Assembly: GCA_016213845.1 (NCBI GenBank)
Contig: JACQZN010000016.1
Location: 1 to 64,000, forward strand
Direction of reading: 5' to 3'
Source: Candidatus Wallbacteria bacterium
GTDB lineage: Bacteria > Muiribacteriota > UBA6191 > JACPRK01
Length of the DNA stretch: 64,000 nucleotides
Position numbers and translations under genes: made by a program. The notes below the pieces were generated by a model that worked only from the letters and a program-made list of their open reading frames with translations, had not been told where the DNA came from and did no database searches. Positions 44,401 to 52,319 of this stretch are shown here, piece by piece. Every line of letters begins with the position of its first letter. The first letter of the stretch is position 1.

Positions 44401-45019
44401 GCTTCTTCGGGACCTCACCCGCCGCCCGATCTCCTTCCGGTTCCAGCCAGCTCCGGCTCCAGGCGGCCAGGGAGTCGGTACTGCCCCGGTCGATCCACTG
44501 CCGCAAGGGACACGAGCGGCCCATGTACGCGTGAGCGCGACCGTCTCGCGGCCGGATGGGCACGCTCACGCCTCCCCATTTCGGCTCGAAAGACAGGAAG
44601 TCGCTCTCGACGACCCAGGCCTCGGACGTGGCCGCGCTATCTGTGACCCGGACGACCAGCCAGCGGTTCGGCGCCGGCAGGAACATCGCTGGCGCCCGCG
44701 AGGAGGAAGCCCCGTCACGTTCGACACCGGGCGCTGAGTCGCCGGTCAAGCTGTTTGCCCTCGATCGGTCCACGACGATCCCCGTATCCAGAGGACGCGG
44801 CAACGCCCAGTGCAGATGGATGCCGACGTCCTCATCCGTCGCCAGGCGCCTGGGTAGACGCATCACGCGCTCGGGCCGGTACTCCAGAGCCGTGAGCCGG
44901 GAGAAGTCGACATGAGCGCCGGCCAGGACCGTGGAACCCACGTCCTTGGCACCGAGGCACATCGCCTCGACGTCGAGCGGCACGACGATGCCCTCCGGCT
45001 CTCGCCCAGCGCGCTTCAT
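41432..45019 (-). CDS. Large uncharacterised protein (about 1195 residues)
   Basis: Both ends overlap neighbouring genes by four bases (ATGA). The N-terminal third contains GIHLHWALPRPLDTG and APNRWLVVRVTD, short motifs that look conserved. A helical central part of several hundred residues follows, then a C-terminal strand-rich segment (FPLTGFHDLLLMRQPVIRLA). There is no signal peptide, membrane segment or recognised catalytic signature. I do not recognise a named family; the length and tight coupling suggest a structural component of a complex. Confidence 0.7.
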   Translation of the reverse strand: MKRAGREPEGIVVPLDVEAMCLGAKDVGSTVLAGAHVDFSRLTALEYRPERVMRLPRRLATDEDVGIHLHWALPRPLDTGIVVDRSRANSLTGDSAPGVERDGASSSRAPAMFLPAPNRWLVVRVTDSAATSEAWVVESDFLSFEPKWGGVSVPIRPRDGRAHAYMGRSCPLRQWIDRGSTDSLAAWSRSWLEPEGDRAAGEVPKKLTAAGWGDPAFAAYYPSCRNVFGFHDPLLGADGKRLLDGRYGYLIVGWHRDADDDVVLGIGSRWADLQLPKVPWALPNNVSLEGLPKGTRSFYRGWALAVEWKDTAAPFSARPPNTRLALGNSAPEAYSALLASDVADAVEKHETERLLNALIAGLDDSMSAIDKGKAHVDAELHALRFLPSDGGTNWIARAKRKPTQHGPESQVEEFPPLPANLAEAAALLSTVQRQLDYARRRFTACRRRVLDSVSILEQMAWDPKSCTADETSWSPIRVQLHDRLDRDLAELYSIDLTALRRSLDLAGRSARAALETAPDHEIVPVPGPRFWRPRDPVLAVSQEEIRVGEREPSGVPPEGYQEAPSDFLRCKLVSQLDDSARARELADRLQFRVLPHAGACTALLAELVRRSEESPSKALADGRGTWLPFFASWSAKLNPVHPILPPKGAYEADVLEKGWHAGGDQEDEVFAELYSDSARKLESELRLEGLGLVETTLVRGMATRLATKLEELPRKLPESVAPNPANPVVTFPLTGFHDLLLMRQPVIRLALDERIELLHLQGRPKWIVEAQVGDALGPNVRFPQFLPLRAGAFSLEHVELIDVFGRVAAVPAANATVAASLAGPGPARAPANLAVLPPRLGVPARLAFRWKVSDPSSPGPFLDSQHHHAPSSPVSGWLIPSRLEKALVVCTHDGEISGLLREPEKAVATAHFEPAPGLSREEALRGLRKPLREMIEGLEGSPLEELLEKLDREIDDIVPELDTAVRGSSAVMGRPLAVVTAELGVDLKGDWAPRRLAVCNPLEAAEGDAGFRAIRIPVLLGDPTRKNDGLAGYFVAGDPLTATALRTPARPLNTVGGKLQTPLTLTASNGRDNRVRLTMLVDPDAPVHATTGIFPVKGVSIPPALYRTAAKKLGLLFGCGPILFPAEGGWNLPLPAIEGQSWFMTRETGKDAKWSSVGAPGKLQACAELPTVEELAGRIWLTLRTKDVPGEPERQ

Positions 45020-46806
45020 CGCGCCACCTCGAATGACACCATGGACTCCTCTTGTGACAGCTCGCTCGCGATCTCGGCACTGCCACGCTTATCCGCCGTG
45101 AGCTTCACCTTGCATCCGTAGTGCCCTGCTTCCGGCGGCAGCCCGACCTTCACACAGTTGAACCGCACCTCCGCCAGGAAGAGCAGCACGTCCGGCGCTA
45201 TCTTGGCGCAGCGCAGAGTCTTCACAGGCGCCTTGTCCCTCTCTGCGAGGACGGTCAGGTTCGGGCATGCCGCGACGAGCTCCGAGCGCAGGAGTATCCC
45301 CATCGGGCCGCTCTTTCGCCAGCCGGCGATCACATTCGGAGTCCCGATGTCCTTTTCGCCCGAGGAGTGTCTCCCCGCGCTCAGGGCACCGGCGAGCCAG
45401 GCGTCCGCCCAGGCGCGGTCGAGCTCGAAAGGACAGATGTGCTCGGGAAGCAGCATCGTCGCGTCCGGGATCAGGTAGTGCAGCGGCACTCGCTCCAGAC
45501 ACCACAAGCCCTCGAGTCGTCGCTGGAGCTCGGGCGCCTCGAAACCCTTCGGGGCAGGTTCGGGCCTGTCGCGATCGAGAGGTCCGGAGCGTTGCCTCGC
45601 CGCGTGGCGCCGCATGTCGGAGCGCACTTTCGCGAGAGTCGACCCGAGATCCCGATCGGCCAGAGCGACCAGCCGGCCCATCTCCCACGCCGCGACGTGC
45701 GACACGTCATGGACGGCCGAGCTGGCGTTCGCGGACTTGCGGATCTCCGGGCGCCGTTGCTCCTTCGGTGCGACGTAGGCGGGTTCCTCGGGGCACGGCA
45801 GCAGCGGGCCGCGGAAGCAGTGTCGATCCTCGCCTTCGCCGAACAGGACGAAGCCCTCCCGCTCCAGAGCACTCTGCCCGGGCGTGAGCGTCCCGAACGT
45901 CAGCTCTCGGAGCTTGTCGAGCACCGCTGACGTCGAGACTTCGCCCGGGGTGTGGGTGAAAGACCAGTGGTCGAGGGACAGCAGTCGGACACGGTTCGAT
46001 TTGGGGCGGGTCCAGGCCGTCCGCCTTTCGAAGCTGACCAGATGGACCTGGACCTCCACGGCTTCCGGTTTTCCCGTCGAAACGACGTCTGCGACTCGCA
46101 GCGAGTTGAGGACGACGGCGTGGATCTCCGGCGGGGTCTCCTCACCCGCAGGACCCACGGCCGGTGTCCGGCCCGACCCTTCGAGCTCGAGGGCTGCCGG
46201 CTTCTTCGAATCGACGCCGGGCAACACCTGCTGGACGTGAGCCAACCGAGAGAGGTCCTCCTGCCTCGGAGCGAGCTTCTCGAAGTCGTCCCAGTCCATT
46301 TCGAGAGTGCGGCAGGGCAGCTTCTTCTCCCAGCTCGCGACCTGGGTGTGCTCTCCTTGAAAAGCAGGAATCTGGGAGCAAACAGTCTCCGCATCGCCGG
46401 ATTCCAGCTTCACCTTCGAGCAGGCGGAAAGGGCGATCAGCCCGAGCCAAGGGCTCGAACCATCCGTCCGGTCTGCATCGAGGCTGCTCCGCTCCCAGGG
46501 CCAACTGCCCTTCCGAAGCACGATGTGGGGGAAGACGTCGCCGAATGCGCCCCTCGTTCCAGGTATCGGATAGCGGAAGACCACCTCGGGCGGCTGCAGC
46601 CGATCGGCTCTCACTTCGACGATCAGCTGCTGCGGGGCAACCGAGCCGGACCTGTCCACGCTCTCGTCGGACGGCGTGTCGTCCATTCCGACGGGGTGAT
46701 TCGACTTCAACCAGGGAGTCGTCCGGAGTGTCTGGCGAACGTCCAGCGTGTACGTCCCGGGCTGCGGCAGCCCGGTGAATGCGTCTGCCCTGCGAATCAC
46801 GGTCAT
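45016..46806 (-). CDS. Uncharacterised protein (596 residues) in the DUF6603 operon
   Basis: The start ATG at 46806 overlaps the stop of the 1712-residue gene (ATGA). The longer upstream open frame is antisense-like and Arg/Pro-rich, and was not used. The N-terminus MTVIRRADAFTGLPQPGTYT is followed by strand-rich sequence. Later come TPNVIAGWRKSGPMGILLR and a C-terminal ASELSQEESMVSFEVAR. No motif was recognised. It ends at the 1195-residue gene's start, again with a four-base overlap. Confidence 0.65.
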   Translation of the reverse strand: MTVIRRADAFTGLPQPGTYTLDVRQTLRTTPWLKSNHPVGMDDTPSDESVDRSGSVAPQQLIVEVRADRLQPPEVVFRYPIPGTRGAFGDVFPHIVLRKGSWPWERSSLDADRTDGSSPWLGLIALSACSKVKLESGDAETVCSQIPAFQGEHTQVASWEKKLPCRTLEMDWDDFEKLAPRQEDLSRLAHVQQVLPGVDSKKPAALELEGSGRTPAVGPAGEETPPEIHAVVLNSLRVADVVSTGKPEAVEVQVHLVSFERRTAWTRPKSNRVRLLSLDHWSFTHTPGEVSTSAVLDKLRELTFGTLTPGQSALEREGFVLFGEGEDRHCFRGPLLPCPEEPAYVAPKEQRRPEIRKSANASSAVHDVSHVAAWEMGRLVALADRDLGSTLAKVRSDMRRHAARQRSGPLDRDRPEPAPKGFEAPELQRRLEGLWCLERVPLHYLIPDATMLLPEHICPFELDRAWADAWLAGALSAGRHSSGEKDIGTPNVIAGWRKSGPMGILLRSELVAACPNLTVLAERDKAPVKTLRCAKIAPDVLLFLAEVRFNCVKVGLPPEAGHYGCKVKLTADKRGSAEIASELSQEESMVSFEVAR

Positions 46807-49800
46807 CGCTGTGCGGCTCCCTTGGACCTGGCGCGAGAAAGGGACCTGGCTCGGAGTCTCTCGCCGTCTGCCTTGCCCCACGTCGTCGTCGCGCTCAGCA
46901 ACGAGAGCCGGGGCGTTGGGGCGGGAACGGTGTCTCGATCCGCGTCTCTCACTTGCTTGCCCGCAGCTCGATCTTGAACGGGCAGGGAAGGCTGGCTTGC
47001 CGGGCCGGGCCTGTTCGCCGGCAGCAACCGGAGAAGCGTCGATCGCAACGTCAACCCGGCCGGAGCCGGCGGAGCCACGGCCGCGTCGAGGCGCGGGTCC
47101 GGGCCCTCCGAGACCGACTCGGGAGCGGGCGGCCGCCGGTCGCTCCATAGAGCCGGCGGGGCCGGATTGGAGAAAGCCTCTTGCGAGAAGCCCAGGTTCT
47201 TCGCCAGGTCGGCCCAAGGCGTCTCGGGTTGCGCCGCGCCCTCAGGATCGCCGGGACTCCTCTCGTCCTCACCGGTGGCCTCCCAGCCCTCTCTCGTGAT
47301 CTCCAAGTCGGACACGTCCAGCCACTCCCCGACGGGCTGCACGCCGAAGCTCGTGGTTACCGTCTTGCCCTCGATAGGAAGCGGCCCGCACCCGGCTAGA
47401 ACCCGCCTGGCCGGGATCGCCGACTGCACGGAGAGCTTCCAGTGGCGGCCCAGGACAAGGACGAGTTTCCTCGTGACGCGACCGTCGGCCAGGATCGCCA
47501 TTGCCTCCGGGTTCTCCTCGAATCCCTCCGCGCGGAGGGTCAGGATCTCCTCCTTCTTGGGCAGGAAGCGGACGGCAAAGTCTTCCCAGGAGATCGATTC
47601 GGGGCTTGGCTTGCCCCCGAACGAGATCAGCACCCGTACTCCGGCGACCCGGAACGCGGCATAGCCGGAGAACGGGGGCCCCTCCATGTGCAGCATCGCC
47701 TCGACGTGAAGCGACAGCTCGATCGTGGTGACCCAGGCGTCGACGTTGACCTCCGCGGCGATGGCGACCCGGATCTTCGCAACGTAGTACAGCGGTGCCC
47801 AGGCGATGAGAAAGTCCGCCTCCGCGATGAAGAAAGCCCGCACCGACCCGCTCTCGCTCCGATAGGACACTTCGAGCCGCCCCCCGGCCATCAGCGCCCG
47901 GGAGGTGATGGCCAGATACGCCGAGGCCTTGATGCTCAGCTGCTTGGTGACCTGCCAGTCCAGCGCGAGACGGGGAACGTCGGGATAGTGAGGCGGCTTC
48001 TGGAATCTCGGATGGTAGCCGCCCAGCGTGAGGGCGAAGTCTCCTCGATTCTCGTCCTGGAACCAGGCCTGGAAGGCGAAACCGCCGCTCAAGTGGCATT
48101 CGGGGTCGAACACGTACGAGCCCGGCACGATCGCGCCCCGGATCCAGAGGTCGCCGTCCTTGACGGAGTACCGGCCCCGGATGGCGATGTCGATGCTGGC
48201 GAAATGACGCGGCTCAGGAGCCACTTTCTGGTCCTGTTCTGGTCCGGTCTTCTCGGGAAGCTTCGAAGTCACGCGCAACGAGGAGATTCCGAAGAGATCG
48301 AACTCGACGCTTTCTCCGATCGAAGCAGCGATCACGACGACCGACTGGACCATCACGAACGAGGAGAACCGAACGCCCGCGGCAAACCACAGGTTGTCGG
48401 GGGCCCGTTCCAACACGGCCTCGAAGGCTGCGAGCGTGTCTTCCGGCTTCTCGAACTTCCCCCTCGCTGCCTTCACCAGGGCGAACTCGGGGACCTGTTC
48501 CACGGATGGCATCAGCAGCTTCGTATCGTGACCCATCCCGCCTGCGAGTCCCTCCACGAAGAAAGCAGGAGGACCTCCGAGGGCCTTCGTGCAGACGCAG
48601 TAGAGGAAGAACGAAGGCCGTCCGTCGCGCATGGAGAAGCTTCCGACAGCCTGCAGCGTCAGCTCCGGGAGGCGAACCAGCGCAGTGCCCGCGTAGGTGT
48701 CGGGCTGCCCGGGTCCACCGGGGCGGCGGACGAGGGCGCCGCTGATCTCGATCGGACCGTTGCGGACGCCGATCGCGAGGCCAAGGATGTACGGCGTGAC
48801 CGCCAGGGAGGGCACGTCGACTCGCACGCCGAGGCCGATGACGGCCAGTCGCAGCACTCCCAGATCGAGCGCGGCGTCCAGCGCCACCTGGCCGGCCTTC
48901 CGGTCGCCGGTTAGACCGGGCACCTGGCCGTACCCGATGCGGCTGACATGGAGCGGCCCGATTGTCTTGTTCAGCGCGGACCACGTCAAGCCGGCAGAAT
49001 CGGGGGGCGGATCCGGAGCACGGAGTTCCTTTACCGGTTCCTTCGCTCCAGTGGTCGAACCGGCAGTATCACCCGACAGGCGGGCATCGGGCGAATCGAG
49101 CTGCTGCGACGGGCCCTTGCCGGACAGTCTCTGTCGCTCGGGCGTGAGATCCGCGCGGACGTTGAAGCGCTCCCTGAGACGGGCGTCTTTCCATACCGGG
49201 TGGATCTCGATCCTCTCTAGCTTCTTGGAGAACAGCTCTTGCACGGCATCCGGCTCGGCAAGCTCTTCGTCCTTGGCTGCGTCGCCGGTGCGGGTCTTCA
49301 AGTACAGCGCGTGAAGGCCGATCGAGAATTCCATCTTTGCCTTCTCGATCAGGTCTCCGACCAGCGGCAAGTCCTTGCTTTGCAACGATGTATCCACCGC
49401 GAAGAGGACCTTCCAGTCCGTCTTTGCCGATTCCTCCGTCTTGTGGCTGATCGCGGCAAACAGCACCTGGACGCCGGGACCCTCCGGAGCGACCGAAAGT
49501 GAGGGCTTTCCGGTCGTGGCATTCTCCGAACGCTTCCCGGCGCCTCCCTTCGAGCCAATCACGAGCGAGCCCGTGGGAACGGGCTTCTTGTCGCGGGAGA
49601 CTGTCCGGTTCCGAGCCAGCGTGAGCTCCACCGAGAGCTCCTCGACCACGAGGGCTGTCGTTTCCTCCGCGTAGGCCTCCGGCGGTTGCACGACCGGGAC
49701 GCTCTTCTGACTCGATTCCTGCTTGGCCGCCGGTGCGCTCCGGGTGGCGCGCAACAGCTTGCCGAGATCGACCATTCGGGCCGTCCCGCCGAATCGAAAC

Positions 49801-51941
49801 TCGGTCGGAGTGATCGCAACACTCAGATCGACCTTGATGTCGTCGCCAAAGGCCAATCGGGCCGTTCCCGTGCTGCCCTGCTTTTCCTCGTTCTTCCCGG
49901 CCTCGGCCTCGTCATCGTCCGAGGCCTCCTTGGAGGGTTGTTCAGCGCTCTCCTTCGGCTCTTGCGCCTGCGCGGCCTCGGGTCGTTGCTGCTTCTCGGA
50001 GCTCCCGCAGATCCGCAGCTCCAGTCCTTCCAGGCGGGTCGAGCCGAAGAGCGGGATGTTTGCGTCGCACTTGAGGACGAATGAGTCACTGGAGTCGTAG
50101 TCTATGAGGAGCCCGCAGACCTCCGCTTCCTGCAGGTTGGATGGGACGTCCCCATCCATCAGAAGCTGCAGCATTTCGCCGATCCGGAACTGATCGATCG
50201 AAAGCTTGAACCGCTTCTTCGCCACCGGGTTCGGCCCGCGCCCGCTCTCGATCTCGCCCCGGAATCGTGCGCCGCTGCCGAATGCCTTGGGCTCATCCCC
50301 CTCGAGCAGAGCGACCGTTCCCTCCAGTCCGAGACTCCAGGCGCCGCTCTCCACGCCTTCGTAGGCTCCCTCACAAGCAAGCTCGCCAATCGCCACGACG
50401 ATGGACTTTCTCCTGGAGTCCCGGGGCCGCTCTACCAGGGTGAAGGTCAGGAACCCCTCGGTCTCGATGCTCACACCCAGCGATTTCTCGCGGTAGTTCG
50501 CCGAAACCTCGACGTCGACCAGGTCGAAGGGCTGGGCTAGCCGTTCCTTCAAATCCAGGACCTTCTGGTCGGCGGCCTCTCCTCTGACGTCCAGCTCCTT
50601 GCCCTTCGGCAGTGGGGTCAAACCCTTGAAGAACTGATCGCCCGCGATCTCCGAGAGTTTTTCATTGCCCGGATCGTTTCTGAGATCGAGCTTCGCGAAG
50701 AAGTCGCCCGAGCGCGTGTCCAGCGATGCCTGCATCGATAGCTTCCGCCATGACCACGAGCCGGAGATCTGGCAATCGAGGCGCGAGTCGCCATTGACCT
50801 GCTCCCAGGTGGCGGTGATGTCGGCCGTCAGCTTGCCGCCGAGCACGTCCCAGGCCGTCTCGTCCTTCGTGCCGATCGTCGCCGATAGCCGGCGCACCGA
50901 GAGCTCGGGACTCCACGGGATTTCGGCAGCAATTCGTTTCACCTGTAGCGCGGAATCAGGAGCTACGAGGGTCTTTGAATCTTTTGAGTCGGCGTCGAGG
51001 ACCGGCGAAGCCCCGGCGGCGTAGTCCCTGTCGCCTGCAAGCTCTTTGAGCCAGCCGAGCCGGATGTCCCATCCCGGGTCGACTTGCAGCCGCAGCACCC
51101 CGGCCTCGAGGTCGATCTCGGAGTTGACCGCGACCTCGTGGCGGGCCAGAGTCAGGATGCCGCCGACGGAGATTCGATCGAGCTCTCGGTTCTCGTTGGA
51201 CAGGAATGCCCGGACTCCGAAAGAGGTGAGCGTGAGGTTCCAGTCGGAGCCGGGACGCAGCGAGAGGCTCTCGGTTCGGCCACGGTTCCACTCCAGGCAG
51301 ACGTAGGCGCTTCCGGCTTCCTCGTCCAGCCAGATGTCCCCGTTGAGCGCGACCGAGAAGCCGAAGATCTTGTCCAGGAAGGCCTTGGCTTGCGGATGGG
51401 AGGCGAGGCTTGCCAGCGCGCCGGTCTTGACGTCCTCCGGAATCGCGAGTGTGAGGCTGCCCTGGACATGGAGGCCGGGCCATCGCTCCGGGTCTTCGGA
51501 AAGCAGGTTGCCTTCCAGGATGCAGGCCGCGCTCTCGGGCAGACGCAGGGACGGCAGATCGTTAACGCCGTAGCCCACGAGCGCAACTGTCGGGTTCCTG
51601 ACCGCCAGAACGCTGGCCACCAGAGACTGACGCACGTCCTTCAGGAAGGCGAGCGGGTCCGTCTCCTTCAGGTCCTCCGGAAGGTGGATGAACTCCCGGA
51701 TAGCGATCGACCTGTTCGCGTTCAAGCGGGTCCACGCCAGCCCCGTGGTCAGCTCGCCCGAGCGGATCAGGCAACCCGTGAAGTCTACCCGAGTTCCGAA
51801 CGACCCCACATCCTCGAGGACGAACTCGGTGAGCGCCGGCTCCTCGCCGGTCTTTGCCGGCTCCGGATTGGGCAAGGACTTCGCCTTCGGCAAGGCCGGA
51901 AGGTGCAGTCGCCAGGAATCTTGAAAATCGGAGCTGTTCAA
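46803..51941 (-). CDS. DUF6603-like giant protein, first gene of a six-gene unit
   Basis: 1712 residues from TTG at 51941 (the first possible start in the frame; weak ribosome binding site). The N-terminal 900 residues are repetitive beta-rich sequence with an acidic linker. The region at about residues 1010-1480 (GPLHVSRIGYGQVPGL, then DLGVLRLAVIGLGVRVD, AVTPYILGLAIGVRNGPIEI and FVEGLAGGMGHDTKLLMPSV) matches my recollection of DUF6603, a family without a known function. There is no signal peptide. The C-terminal 150 residues are Pro/Ser-rich and probably disordered. It is followed without gaps by the 596-, 1195- and 431-residue genes. It may form a large hollow or filamentous assembly; that is speculation. 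Confidence 0.65.
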   Translation of the reverse strand: MNSSDFQDSWRLHLPALPKAKSLPNPEPAKTGEEPALTEFVLEDVGSFGTRVDFTGCLIRSGELTTGLAWTRLNANRSIAIREFIHLPEDLKETDPLAFLKDVRQSLVASVLAVRNPTVALVGYGVNDLPSLRLPESAACILEGNLLSEDPERWPGLHVQGSLTLAIPEDVKTGALASLASHPQAKAFLDKIFGFSVALNGDIWLDEEAGSAYVCLEWNRGRTESLSLRPGSDWNLTLTSFGVRAFLSNENRELDRISVGGILTLARHEVAVNSEIDLEAGVLRLQVDPGWDIRLGWLKELAGDRDYAAGASPVLDADSKDSKTLVAPDSALQVKRIAAEIPWSPELSVRRLSATIGTKDETAWDVLGGKLTADITATWEQVNGDSRLDCQISGSWSWRKLSMQASLDTRSGDFFAKLDLRNDPGNEKLSEIAGDQFFKGLTPLPKGKELDVRGEAADQKVLDLKERLAQPFDLVDVEVSANYREKSLGVSIETEGFLTFTLVERPRDSRRKSIVVAIGELACEGAYEGVESGAWSLGLEGTVALLEGDEPKAFGSGARFRGEIESGRGPNPVAKKRFKLSIDQFRIGEMLQLLMDGDVPSNLQEAEVCGLLIDYDSSDSFVLKCDANIPLFGSTRLEGLELRICGSSEKQQRPEAAQAQEPKESAEQPSKEASDDDEAEAGKNEEKQGSTGTARLAFGDDIKVDLSVAITPTEFRFGGTARMVDLGKLLRATRSAPAAKQESSQKSVPVVQPPEAYAEETTALVVEELSVELTLARNRTVSRDKKPVPTGSLVIGSKGGAGKRSENATTGKPSLSVAPEGPGVQVLFAAISHKTEESAKTDWKVLFAVDTSLQSKDLPLVGDLIEKAKMEFSIGLHALYLKTRTGDAAKDEELAEPDAVQELFSKKLERIEIHPVWKDARLRERFNVRADLTPERQRLSGKGPSQQLDSPDARLSGDTAGSTTGAKEPVKELRAPDPPPDSAGLTWSALNKTIGPLHVSRIGYGQVPGLTGDRKAGQVALDAALDLGVLRLAVIGLGVRVDVPSLAVTPYILGLAIGVRNGPIEISGALVRRPGGPGQPDTYAGTALVRLPELTLQAVGSFSMRDGRPSFFLYCVCTKALGGPPAFFVEGLAGGMGHDTKLLMPSVEQVPEFALVKAARGKFEKPEDTLAAFEAVLERAPDNLWFAAGVRFSSFVMVQSVVVIAASIGESVEFDLFGISSLRVTSKLPEKTGPEQDQKVAPEPRHFASIDIAIRGRYSVKDGDLWIRGAIVPGSYVFDPECHLSGGFAFQAWFQDENRGDFALTLGGYHPRFQKPPHYPDVPRLALDWQVTKQLSIKASAYLAITSRALMAGGRLEVSYRSESGSVRAFFIAEADFLIAWAPLYYVAKIRVAIAAEVNVDAWVTTIELSLHVEAMLHMEGPPFSGYAAFRVAGVRVLISFGGKPSPESISWEDFAVRFLPKKEEILTLRAEGFEENPEAMAILADGRVTRKLVLVLGRHWKLSVQSAIPARRVLAGCGPLPIEGKTVTTSFGVQPVGEWLDVSDLEITREGWEATGEDERSPGDPEGAAQPETPWADLAKNLGFSQEAFSNPAPPALWSDRRPPAPESVSEGPDPRLDAAVAPPAPAGLTLRSTLLRLLPANRPGPASQPSLPVQDRAAGKQVRDADRDTVPAPTPRLSLLSATTTWGKADGERLRARSLSRARSKGAAQR

Positions 51942-52319
51942 GCCAGGCTGACCCGTCCTCGCATATCGAGTTGGCCGCCTCCGATTTAGGTCATCGGGCG
52001 AACCGCGGTCGTGGTCGATCGCGGGCGACGGCTATCTCCATGACGCGTGAATGGAGACTATGGTAACAATTTCGCACAATCAAGTTCGGTGTGCTGCAGC
52101 GGGGCGCTCGGGAGATGCGGAGAGCCGCCGAAGTTCAGGCGCACTCCCGACATCAAGTGGTGGGGTGGGCGTCTCGCCCGCACAATGTCCATGCGGGTTT
52201 CCTGGCAGGCAGTGCCAAGAGGTCTGCATCATCACCCGTAACAAACGTCGACGAATCGAGGGGATAGACCAGCTCCAATGCCTGCGGAACCGTCTTCCCC
52301 CCAGCCTCCAGCCTGACGC
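51942..52319. other. Intergenic region upstream of the six-gene unit
   Basis: 378 bases between the DUF6603-like start and the end of the molybdenum hydroxylase gene, both on the minus strand. No convincing coding sequence or long inverted repeat was found. It presumably holds the promoter for the large unit, but no clear -35/-10 pair could be chosen. Confidence 0.5.

Noticed and set aside
46807-47217. N-terminal extension of the 596-residue protein
   Set aside because: Low-complexity shadow of the 3' end of the DUF6603-like gene; the ATG at 46806 gives an ATGA overlap like its neighbours.
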